DNA of 7,631 nt from Candidatus Subteraquimicrobium carltonvillense. Lineage in GTDB: Bacteria > Actinomycetota > Aquicultoria > Subteraquimicrobiales > Subteraquimicrobiaceae. Below, one piece after another: positions 1 to 5,636 of this stretch. The stretch's first letter is position 1. Each line of letters opens with the position of its first letter. A program made the position numbers and the translations under genes. The stretch lies in NCBI GenBank assembly GCA_002339355.1, contig DDKQ01000088.1, forward strand, positions 1 through 7,631, given 5' to 3'. The notes beneath the pieces were generated by a model, which saw nothing but the letters and a program-made list of their open reading frames with translations, was not told the DNA's origin and ran no database searches.

Positions 1-9
1 CCTTTGGAT

Positions 10-29
10 TCCTTCGACTTTGCTCAGGA
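10..29. repeat. Short imperfect palindrome, TCCTTCGAC...GCTCAGGA type
   Basis: On the minus strand this reads TCCTGAGC-AAA-GTCGAAGGA. The four outer bases on each side are complementary (TCCT/AGGA), followed by a tandem G·A / A·G mismatch and then a G-C pair, so it can form a small hairpin. From memory, similar CCTGAGC/GTCGAAGG hairpins recur between genes in many unrelated bacteria, but a single copy here cannot prove that it belongs to such a family. It lies well downstream of cdd and is too weak, with no T-run, to be called a terminator. Confidence 0.4.
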
Positions 30-106
30 CATGTTTGGTCATTTAATATTGTTTAGAATTTGGTACTTTGTGCTTAGAATTTAAAACCATTCCTTTGCTT
101 AAGAAC

Positions 107-130
107 AGTTTGGCAAAAAGAGCTTTTGCC
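107..130. repeat. 7-bp hairpin sharing a 14-mer with the 2.0-kb spacer
   Basis: GGCAAAA (112-118) and TTTTGCC (124-130) are perfect complements around a 5-nt loop. The left half belongs to the word AGTTTGGCAAAAAG (107-120), which occurs again exactly at 2004-2017. The hairpin is the only good candidate for an end-of-operon structure after cdd. On the minus strand, however, it is followed by AAACTG rather than a T-run, so a classical intrinsic terminator is not supported. The rest of 1-191 holds no gene. It has two TTAGAATTT words (53-61 and 74-82), and era, which follows cdd in many Gram-positives, does not start within the window. Confidence 0.4.
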
Positions 131-191
131 GAAGGCGATTTATGTCTAGCCTATAAATAATATTATGTGGAGGAGATTGGTATCGTTAATC

Positions 192-575
192 TTATCCTAG
201 TACAAAAGGTTTGGGAAGTAGCTCCCTAGCGGTCATTACGAGCCGCTTCCCCTCAAGATTCACCATAAGAATGGATATATCCGGATTGAATTCAAAGAGA
301 ACCTGCCTACAAGCACCACATGGAGAACACGGTTCCTTGGTATCCGCCACAACCACAAGTTTGATAAAATCACTGCATCCTTCAGAAACAGCCTTTAATA
401 GGGCAACCCTCTCGGCACAAATGGATAAACCATATGAGGCATTCTCGATGTTACATCCAGTGAAAATTCGACCATCAGAAGCTAAAAGAGCCACTCCAAC
501 TCTAAAACTAGAGTAAGGAGCATAAGCTTTGAAACGAGCCTGTTTTGCCATCTCGATTAACTCTTCTTCTTTCAA
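192..575 (-). CDS. cdd: Cytidine deaminase
   Basis: Zinc-dependent deamination of cytidine and deoxycytidine to uridine and deoxyuridine, a cytosolic step of pyrimidine salvage. With the start chosen here the protein has 127 residues, normal for the small homotetrameric class. Zinc and catalytic motifs are intact: C53-A54-E55 (C53 zinc ligand, E55 proton shuttle) and PCGAC at 85-89 with C86 and C89 as the other ligands. The NIEN motif at 42-45 is the nucleoside-binding segment, and AYAPYSSF near residue 17 is typical of the family. The reading frame opens at a TTG at 587, but that codon directly abuts the corC stop and has no Shine-Dalgarno. The TTG at 575 has GAGG six bases upstream and gives the family-like N-terminus MKEEELIEMA, so it is preferred. 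It lies 12 nt after corC, so the two are probably co-transcribed. Function very sure, start moderately sure. Confidence 0.95.
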   Translation of the reverse strand: MKEEELIEMAKQARFKAYAPYSSFRVGVALLASDGRIFTGCNIENASYGLSICAERVALLKAVSEGCSDFIKLVVVADTKEPCSPCGACRQVLFEFNPDISILMVNLEGKRLVMTARELLPKPFVLG

Positions 576-587
576 TGTTCGCCTCAA

Positions 588-1862
588 TTATTTTGACTGG
601 TTTTCGAGTTTATCGGGATTTTTGGTTATTAAAATCTTGGAAATTCTTCTCCCAACCACCTTTTCTACAGTGAAGGTGAGTCCCTCGAAATCGACCTTCT
701 CTCCCTCAGATGGAATCTTGCCCACTAAATTATAAACAAAACCACCGATCGTATCACATTCAAAATCGGGGAGATTTGTGCCCAAAATCTCATTTACCTC
801 ATCCAAGTTGACCCTGGCATCGACTCTTATATTGTTATCGTCGATTCGCTCGATCATGACCTTTTCCAAATCATATTCGTCGTAAATCTCTCCCACTATT
901 TCTTCAAGAAGATCTTCTATGGTAACAAGCCCAGCGGTACCCCCGTACTCATCGACCACTATGGCCATATGTTGTCTCTTGCGCTGGAGTTCCCTTAAAA
1001 GTTCGCTCACCTTTTTTGTTTCGGGGATATAATGAACTGGTCGAACGAGTTTTTTCAAAGGAATTTTTGCATTCCCCTTCGCCACCTGGGTCAAAAGATC
1101 CTTGGAATATATGATCCCTATGATATTGTCCACGGTGTGTTCATAGACGGGAATTCTGGAATGTTTTTCCTTAGCAAAGAGATTGAGAGCCTCTTCCAAG
1201 GAAGCATTACTATCCACGCATACCATATCCATCCTTGGAACCATTACTTCTCTCACAACCGTGTCCCCAAACTCAAAGACGCTATGAATCATCTCCTTCT
1301 CTTGTTCCTCAATTACGCCCTCTTTCTCCCCCACGGAGACCATCGTCTTTAATTCCTCCTCAGTAATGAATGGACCTTCCTTCATGGTCTTCCCGCCAAA
1401 AAGTCTTATGAACATGTTGGCAATGAAAATAAACAATCGAGCTATGGGAAAGAGAACTACGCACAGGAGGGAAATGGGTCTGGCAACCAACAATGCAATT
1501 CGCTCCGCATTCTGTGCAGAGAAGGTCTTAGGGGTAATTTCTCCATAAACAAGAACCAAGAAGGTAACTACCCCGGTGGAAATTACGGCGGGATAGCTTA
1601 AGCCCAGATTTGTCGCCGTGACCGCGGCTAGTGAAGCGGCACCAATGTTCACGAGGTTATTCAACAAAAGAATCGTGGCCAAAAATCTGGCTGGGTGTTC
1701 CAAAAGAGCCTCTAAGATAGCCGCTCCAGAAACTTTTTCCTCGACCATGTGTTTAACTTTGATGCGATTCACCGAGGTAAGAGCGGTCTCAGCGGCAGAC
1801 GAAAAGGCAGAAAGCACAAGTAAGGTCAGGAAACCAATCAGCGATAATATGCTACTTTCCAA
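588..1862 (-). CDS. corC: CorC/HlyC-family membrane protein (CNNM transmembrane domain, CBS pair, CorC_HlyC domain)
   Basis: A 424-residue integral membrane protein of the CNNM/CorC family. Members studied elsewhere act in Mg2+/Co2+ transport or efflux; 'hemolysin' in older annotations is historical. Domain order: DUF21/CNNM membrane domain about 1-165, with SAAETAL at 22-28 and YGEITPKTFS at 116-125. A CBS pair follows at about 205-330, opening with VMVPRMDMV and closing with DEYGGTAG (304-311) and VTIEDLLEEIVGEI. The C-terminal CorC_HlyC domain is at about 341-420. Hydrophobic helices lie near 4-22, 60-82, 96-115 and 130-155. The start is TTG at 1862, five bases after a strong AGGAGGAG, and there is no competing ATG before residue 39. 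In related clusters a gene of this family often sits beside ybeY. Here a 528-nt spacer with its own candidate promoter separates it from the upstream operon. Substrate is inferred from family only. Confidence 0.93.
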   Translation of the reverse strand: MESSILSLIGFLTLLVLSAFSSAAETALTSVNRIKVKHMVEEKVSGAAILEALLEHPARFLATILLLNNLVNIGAASLAAVTATNLGLSYPAVISTGVVTFLVLVYGEITPKTFSAQNAERIALLVARPISLLCVVLFPIARLFIFIANMFIRLFGGKTMKEGPFITEEELKTMVSVGEKEGVIEEQEKEMIHSVFEFGDTVVREVMVPRMDMVCVDSNASLEEALNLFAKEKHSRIPVYEHTVDNIIGIIYSKDLLTQVAKGNAKIPLKKLVRPVHYIPETKKVSELLRELQRKRQHMAIVVDEYGGTAGLVTIEDLLEEIVGEIYDEYDLEKVMIERIDDNNIRVDARVNLDEVNEILGTNLPDFECDTIGGFVYNLVGKIPSEGEKVDFEGLTFTVEKVVGRRISKILITKNPDKLENQSK

Positions 1863-1893
1863 GTTGACTCCTCCTAGTACTATCGTACAGCAT

Positions 1894-1921
1894 CTTATAC
1901 CCTTCCCACAATATGTATCAT
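1894..1921 (-). promoter_or_regulatory. Candidate sigma-A type promoter for corC-cdd
   Basis: On the minus strand, ATGATA (1916-1921, four of six matches to TTGACA) is followed after 16 bp by TATAAG (1894-1899, five of six matches to TATAAT). The inferred start lies near 1887 and would give a leader of about 25 nt ending in AGGAGGAG before the TTG start of corC. The -35 hexamer is inside the first copy of an 18-bp tandem repeat, so any protein binding that repeat would compete with or assist polymerase. Predicted from the consensus only. Confidence 0.45.
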
Positions 1922-1939
1922 TCCCACAATATGCATCAT
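1904..1939. repeat. Two-copy 18-bp tandem repeat upstream of corC
   Basis: TCCCACAATATGTATCAT (1904-1921) is followed directly by TCCCACAATATGCATCAT (1922-1939), with one difference in 18. The second copy contains the palindrome ATGCAT. The pair begins five bases upstream of the candidate -10 and covers the candidate -35, as a duplicated operator would. It could equally be a chance microduplication, as no known regulator site is recognised. Confidence 0.7.
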
Positions 1940-1940
1940 T

Positions 1941-1995
1941 TCAAATTCAAAATTCAAAATGAAAAGTTCAAAATGACAATTCAAAATTCAAAATG
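1941..1995. repeat. A/T-rich TTCAAAA repeat tract
   Basis: The tract is built from the word TTCAAAA. The 17-mer ATTCAAAATTCAAAATG occurs exactly at 1945-1961 and 1979-1995. CAAAATGACAA at 1969-1979 recurs at 7609-7619, upstream of hit, so this is a dispersed class of low-complexity intergenic repeat and not a local stutter. No coding or RNA signal is seen in it. Confidence 0.65.
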
Positions 1996-2042
1996 TTTAA
2001 ACTAGTTTGGCAAAAAGCTTTATTAATGCTCCAGCCAGCCCA

Positions 2043-2067
2043 CTCTCAAATTCTCAAGATTTGAGAG
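2043..2067. repeat. Perfect 9-bp inverted repeat (stem-loop)
   Basis: CTCTCAAAT (2043-2051) and ATTTGAGAG (2059-2067) are exact complements around a 7-nt loop. Neither strand has a T-run after the stem and the stem is A/T-rich, so it is not called as a terminator. It could be a DNA-binding palindrome or an mRNA hairpin in the leader region of corC. Confidence 0.5.
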
Positions 2068-2116
2068 CAACTCAGCCGACTAACTTAACTGACTATATAT
2101 CCAATAAAGAATAAAT

Positions 2117-2146
2117 TTGAAAACTAAATTTGCCAAAATGTATTAT
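2117..2146 (+). promoter_or_regulatory. Candidate plus-strand promoter facing against the operon
   Basis: TTGAAA (2117-2122, five of six matches to the -35 consensus), an 18-bp spacer and TATTAT (2141-2146, five of six matches to -10) predict a start near 2152-2154. That is exactly where the GC-rich structured element begins, and the direction is opposite to all genes of the window. A/T-rich spacers produce such matches by chance, so the co-location with the element is the main argument. Confidence 0.4.
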
Positions 2147-2152
2147 TAACAA

Positions 2153-2277
2153 GATGGGTTAGCACCATGGTCGGGGTGAAGTGCTCCGAAAACACCCCGT
2201 CGGCCTGGTTTCAGTTTAACAAAAGTCATACTCCAGCCGCCGCCCCGTACGGGCAGGTTTTCTTAAGCACTTACCCC
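2153..2277 (+). ncRNA. Candidate structured RNA or inverted-repeat element of unknown family
   Basis: A GC-rich island inside an A/T-rich spacer, with two competing folds. Fold A is a local 13-bp hairpin at 2165-2208. It pairs CCA (2165-2167) with TGG (2206-2208), GGTC (2169-2172) with GGCC (2202-2205), and GGGGTG (2173-2178) with CACCCC (2193-2198). A small GCCC/GGGC hairpin at 2242-2254 follows, trailed by AGGTTTTCTT, which is terminator-like on the plus strand. Fold B is a long-range stem of about 30 bp between 2173-2208 and 2233-2277. It contains the exact 7-bp pair AAGTGCT (2179-2185)/AGCACTT (2266-2272), GAAAAC/GTTTTC and CCCGT/ACGGG. I do not recognise a known riboswitch, 6S, SRP, tmRNA or RNase P signature. 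Strand is uncertain: plus is favoured by the promoter at 2117-2146. An insertion-element remnant is the main alternative. Confidence 0.35.
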
Positions 2278-2316
2278 TCCCTCGAATGTCTAAGATGTAA
2301 ACCTGACTCGCTAATA

Positions 2317-2375
2317 ATCCAATTTACATTTTGATCTGTAATTTTGATTTTTGATCTTTGCATTTTGCATTCACT
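2317..2375. repeat. A/T-rich TTTTGATCT / GCATTTTGCATT repeat tract
   Basis: TTTTGATCT occurs at 2329-2337 and 2349-2357, with ATTTTGATTT between them, and is followed by GCATTTTGCATT at 2360-2371. It lies directly downstream of the DgkA-PAP2 stop and resembles, in composition and orientation of its T-rich words, the minus-strand reading of the 1941-1995 and 7583-7620 tracts. No intrinsic terminator for the upstream operon is evident in it. Confidence 0.55.
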
Positions 2376-2390
2376 TGGCAAGGCATATTA

Positions 2391-3098
2391 CTATAGATGA
2401 AAAAGTTGGAAAATTAGAGCCGTGACCAGGATACCTAGGGCAGCACCGGTCAAAACCTCGATATAAGAATGAATACCATATTCCATCCTACTATGGAATA
2501 CCAGTAGTGCCAGGAGGAAACCTAGAGTGGCTATGAGAACATTGTTGCTAATAAAAGCGATGGCTGTAAAGAGACAACCGGCAAGAGCACTATGCCCGCT
2601 GATCATTCCCCCTCGAAGAAAGCTCTTCTCACCAGTCCAGGCTTTCACCGCAATTGAAAGTAAGATTACAAGCAAAATTCCAATGCAAGTTATGTGAATG
2701 GGTGAGTGCCTTACAGCCTGCAATATCCTCAAGGTATAAGGATTTAGCCTTTTAAAAAATATCAGATAGCCGAGAAAAACAGCGTTTAAGCTGGCAACAA
2801 GCACAGCAGCAGCCGCTACATCCTTGGCGATCTTTGCCAGAGGATCGAAGGTTGTAGTCACGACATCGATGGCAAATTCAATGGCGGTGTTAATAAGCTC
2901 GGTTATGAACACCAAGGAGATGGCGAAGAGCAAAGCCATAAATTCAAGGCGACTTACGTTTAAAACGAGACTTGCCCCGAGCACAATCGCAGCCACGAAG
3001 AAGTGAATTCTCATATTCCTTTGAGACCTGAGGACATAGATTATGCCATCGATGGCATAGTTAAAACTCTTTAAAAGAGAGCGATTCTTCGTCTTCAT
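2391..3098 (-). CDS. Fused diacylglycerol/undecaprenol kinase (DgkA) and PAP2 phosphatase
   Basis: A 235-residue membrane protein joining two lipid-phosphate enzymes. Residues about 1-115 are the small trimeric DgkA-type kinase, with ELINTAIE at 67-74 and LAKIAKDVAAAAVL at 87-100, which hold the conserved acidic, Asn and Lys-Asp residues of the active site. Residues about 125-235 are PAP2-like: SGH at 167-169, then S203-R204, five residues, H210 and E214. In Gram-positives DgkA homologues mostly phosphorylate undecaprenol, and PAP2 enzymes dephosphorylate undecaprenyl-PP or phosphatidic acid. The fusion thus suggests lipid-carrier recycling at the cytoplasmic membrane, an inference. The first PAP2 motif is degenerate, with GGMISGH where GGMPSGH would be usual. 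The third motif ends in Glu where Asp is canonical. The ATG at 3098 overlaps the ybeY stop by 4 nt (ATGA), implying translational coupling. Kinase part sure, phosphatase activity less so. Confidence 0.9.
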   Translation of the reverse strand: MKTKNRSLLKSFNYAIDGIIYVLRSQRNMRIHFFVAAIVLGASLVLNVSRLEFMALLFAISLVFITELINTAIEFAIDVVTTTFDPLAKIAKDVAAAAVLVASLNAVFLGYLIFFKRLNPYTLRILQAVRHSPIHITCIGILLVILLSIAVKAWTGEKSFLRGGMISGHSALAGCLFTAIAFISNNVLIATLGFLLALLVFHSRMEYGIHSYIEVLTGAALGILVTALIFQLFHL

Positions 3099-3547
3099 TT
3101 TCGGATCCGTCGCCTCTTAAAAAAGCGGGATAAAATTTCCCTCTCTCTATTCCTCATGAGCTTGGCTTTCTTGCGTTCCTCATGATCGTAATGGAGCAGG
3201 TGCAATATGCCGTGAACCAGCAACAAACACAATTCCTCGGCGATGGATTGGCCATATTTTTTTGCCTGGTGTTCTGCGATTTGAGGACAAATTACAACAT
3301 CGCCCAAAAATTTTGGAAGGGAAGTTTTGGGGGTCTCATCCAACAAGGGAAAGGAAAGGACATCCGTCAGTTCATCGATACCTCTATACTTCAAATTCAA
3401 ATTACGGATTGCCGTTTGATCCACCAAAGCTACACTCAATTCTACGGGTGGTTCAACACCCTCACAAAGCAACGTATAACGAGCTAAGTCCCGGAGTAAA
3501 CCCAAATTAACGGGGACATCGGACTGGTTACTCACGAGGATTTCCAT
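3095..3547 (-). CDS. ybeY: YbeY endoribonuclease / 16S rRNA maturation factor
   Basis: Zinc-dependent single-strand endoribonuclease involved in 16S rRNA 3'-end maturation and 70S ribosome quality control, acting in the cytosol. The protein has 150 residues from the chosen start. The metal motif is HGILHLLHYDH at 112-122, with H112, H116 and H122 in the required HxxxHxxxxxH spacing. YRGIDELTDVLSFP at 53-66 and LGDVVICP at 81-88 are family hallmarks. The ATG at 3547 is preferred: GGGAG precedes it by six bases and it yields the usual short N-terminus. The ATG at 3592 lies deep in the upstream gene and has no Shine-Dalgarno. The start overlaps the end of pgpH by 20 nt and the stop overlaps the next gene by 4 nt. 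One small oddity is H119, where most homologues carry Gly (HLxGYDH). The C-terminus is strongly basic (RFFKRRRIRK), which fits RNA binding. Confidence 0.95.
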   Translation of the reverse strand: MEILVSNQSDVPVNLGLLRDLARYTLLCEGVEPPVELSVALVDQTAIRNLNLKYRGIDELTDVLSFPLLDETPKTSLPKFLGDVVICPQIAEHQAKKYGQSIAEELCLLLVHGILHLLHYDHEERKKAKLMRNREREILSRFFKRRRIRK

Positions 3548-5636
3548 AAGAATCTCCCGATTTCCCAAGACCCTCTTCAGGAGGATATCCATAGGATATA
3601 CGAGTGTGATAAATGCTCGTCAACTCATTGACAAAGGCCTGCGTAACCTTTTCTAAATCACTCAAGGTAAGATGACTTTCATCGAGCTGACCATCCTCAA
3701 GTTTATTGCGGGTGATCTTCCTTATTAGTTGCTCGAGACGAGCGGGGGAGGGCTTGGAAATGGTTCTAGCAGCGGCTTCTACGGAATCCGCGAGCATAAC
3801 AAAGGCAGCCTCTGGAGTCTGCGGTTTTACTCCGGAGTATCGAAAATCCGCCTCGCAAACTTGTTCCTTCTCCACCTTCTCTTTAGCTCTGTGGAAGAAA
3901 TAACTGACCAAACTCGTCCCATGATGTTCACGGATGATATCGATGATCTCCCTTGGTAATCTATGTTTCTTGGCTAGCTCTACTCCCTCTTTGACGTGAG
4001 CGGTTATTATCAAGCAACTTAAGTTTGGATTTGTCCTATCGTGAGGATTCTCTTCCCCAAGCTGATTCTCCGTGAAGAAGAAAGGACGCTTCATTTTGCC
4101 GATATCATGGTAGTACGCGCCCACCCGAGCGAGTAAAGGATTCACACCCACGCCCTCAGCAGCAGCTGCTGCAAGATTTCCCGTTACCACACTGTGATTG
4201 TATGTTCCCGGTGCCTTCATCATCAACTCCCGTAAAAGAGGGTTATTTGGATTGGAGAGCTCGAGAAGGCGAATATCGGTGGTGATATGGAAGGCGGATT
4301 CAAGGAAGGGCAACGTCCCTATGGTCAACACCCCGGAAAGGAATCCGCTGACCAGTCCCATACTACAACTGAATAGAGTCTCCCGCAAAGTTAGACCAGC
4401 TATAAAGCTCACGGCGAAGCACAGATAGAATAAACTCAAGCTGACTAAAAGAGCGGCCCGGGTAAGATCACCGCGGTGAGAGATGCGAGAGACCATATAT
4501 ATTACAAAAAGTCCACTTAACACAGCCACTATTACATATTGCAGACTCTCCGTCATTACCCCGGTGAGCAATCCACTCAATAAAAGCATAACTAGGGCAA
4601 CTTGAGGATTAAACAAAATGGTGGTGAGCATGGCAATTCCGGCGATGGGAATGAGATATGGTGAAAAGAAGGGAATTACAATCTTTGCCATCAAAACCGC
4701 CATGGTCAATAATATTCCCAAAAGAAAGATCAACCGAGTGTTGTCGAAGATCTTCCTTTGATACTTGTAAAGATAGATGCCAAAGGCCCCAAGCACACTT
4801 AAAACGAGTAGAGCAAGACCCGATATCTTTTTTGCTCCGGCGCCCCTGAGTAGCCCTAATTCCCTTAAAATTTTAAGTTGTTGCTCGGAGACGATTTCGC
4901 CCTCCCTTACGACTATTTCTCCCTTCATCTTCTTTACGATATAGGGTTTAACCATAGCCGCTGCTTGTCTCCGCAATTCTTCAGTTTCCTTGGAGTTAAA
5001 AAGATAGTTAGCCTCCAAGAAAACCGAACCCACTTCGGCTATGACCTTATCTTTGTCTCTCCCGAAGCGGAGTTCGCTGGCAATTGCATGCAACTCTCCC
5101 TTCTTGGTCGCTAAATCCTCCTTCTTGACGTGGCCATGCATTAACCCGGTCACGATTTCAACTGTCTTAGACTCCAGTCGGTTTAAATCTTCATCTGTGA
5201 GATTAAGACAGGTCTTCAAGATATCCCCGGAAATTATCGGTCCGAATTTGTTACGAAGCAAATCGAGTCGGGCTTTGGGTGTTAAAGTCTGATCCGATTT
5301 CGCCCCACGCACAGAATTGAAGAAATCCCGGATATTTCCCTCAACGCGTGGCAATGCTGATGCATCGTACTTGTAAACCTTCTTTACGCCTTCATAGGCC
5401 TTCCTGTGCAGAGTCTCCGTCCTTGCTGCATCCTCAAATTCGATGGTTCGAGGTGCTTTAATGGTTGAGGGACTAGGCTTTCCGACCTTAATGCGGCCGA
5501 TTCCTTGAGGGAAAAAACTCACGGAGAGAATGGTAGTCAAAGCCACGAAGAAGAGTAATGCCAACACAACATTTTTAAAAATGGGAATCTCTGAAAGATC
5601 TTTGATAGCCTTTTTAAATTTATTAACGCCTGTCAT
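3528..5636 (-). CDS. pgpH: 7TM-HD membrane phosphodiesterase, c-di-AMP hydrolase PgpH type
   Basis: A 702-residue protein of the 7TMR-HD family (YqfF/PgpH), which in Firmicutes hydrolyses the second messenger c-di-AMP. Layout: cytoplasmic N-terminus, one membrane helix at about 22-41, then a large extracytoplasmic domain at about 45-265. A bundle of about seven hydrophobic helices spans roughly 271-440, and a cytoplasmic HD phosphohydrolase domain about 460-680. HD metal ligands are visible: H481 in the TYNHS motif, H510-D511 in YYHDIGK, H547, H571-H572 and D617 in MLADSVEA. The ATG at 5636 has GGGGG six bases upstream and is preferred over a TTG at 5678 that lacks any ribosome binding site. 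It begins 14 nt inside phoH and runs 20 nt into ybeY, so the three are translationally packed. Domain architecture is certain. The c-di-AMP substrate rests on family knowledge. Confidence 0.94.
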   Translation of the reverse strand: MTGVNKFKKAIKDLSEIPIFKNVVLALLFFVALTTILSVSFFPQGIGRIKVGKPSPSTIKAPRTIEFEDAARTETLHRKAYEGVKKVYKYDASALPRVEGNIRDFFNSVRGAKSDQTLTPKARLDLLRNKFGPIISGDILKTCLNLTDEDLNRLESKTVEIVTGLMHGHVKKEDLATKKGELHAIASELRFGRDKDKVIAEVGSVFLEANYLFNSKETEELRRQAAAMVKPYIVKKMKGEIVVREGEIVSEQQLKILRELGLLRGAGAKKISGLALLVLSVLGAFGIYLYKYQRKIFDNTRLIFLLGILLTMAVLMAKIVIPFFSPYLIPIAGIAMLTTILFNPQVALVMLLLSGLLTGVMTESLQYVIVAVLSGLFVIYMVSRISHRGDLTRAALLVSLSLFYLCFAVSFIAGLTLRETLFSCSMGLVSGFLSGVLTIGTLPFLESAFHITTDIRLLELSNPNNPLLRELMMKAPGTYNHSVVTGNLAAAAAEGVGVNPLLARVGAYYHDIGKMKRPFFFTENQLGEENPHDRTNPNLSCLIITAHVKEGVELAKKHRLPREIIDIIREHHGTSLVSYFFHRAKEKVEKEQVCEADFRYSGVKPQTPEAAFVMLADSVEAAARTISKPSPARLEQLIRKITRNKLEDGQLDESHLTLSDLEKVTQAFVNELTSIYHTRISYGYPPEEGLGKSGDSYGNPRE

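Noticed and set aside
211..1548. Plus-strand open frames opposite cdd and corC
   Set aside because: They are antisense shadows of strongly conserved minus-strand genes and show no family motifs or ribosome binding sites. The same holds for the plus-strand frames at 2824-6633.
1904..1995. CRISPR array
   Set aside because: The repeats are directly tandem or A/T-rich words without regular spacers, and no cas gene is present.
2043..2067. Intrinsic terminator of the core operon
   Set aside because: The stem is A/T-rich and no T-run follows on the minus strand.
2153..2277. Known RNA classes (tmRNA, SRP RNA, 6S, RNase P, cobalamin, TPP or SAM riboswitch)
   Set aside because: None of the conserved core sequences that I know for these classes was found on either strand.
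3548..3592. ybeY start at the ATG at 3592
   Set aside because: There is no Shine-Dalgarno upstream and it adds 15 residues absent from the family; the ATG at 3547 has GGGAG at good spacing.
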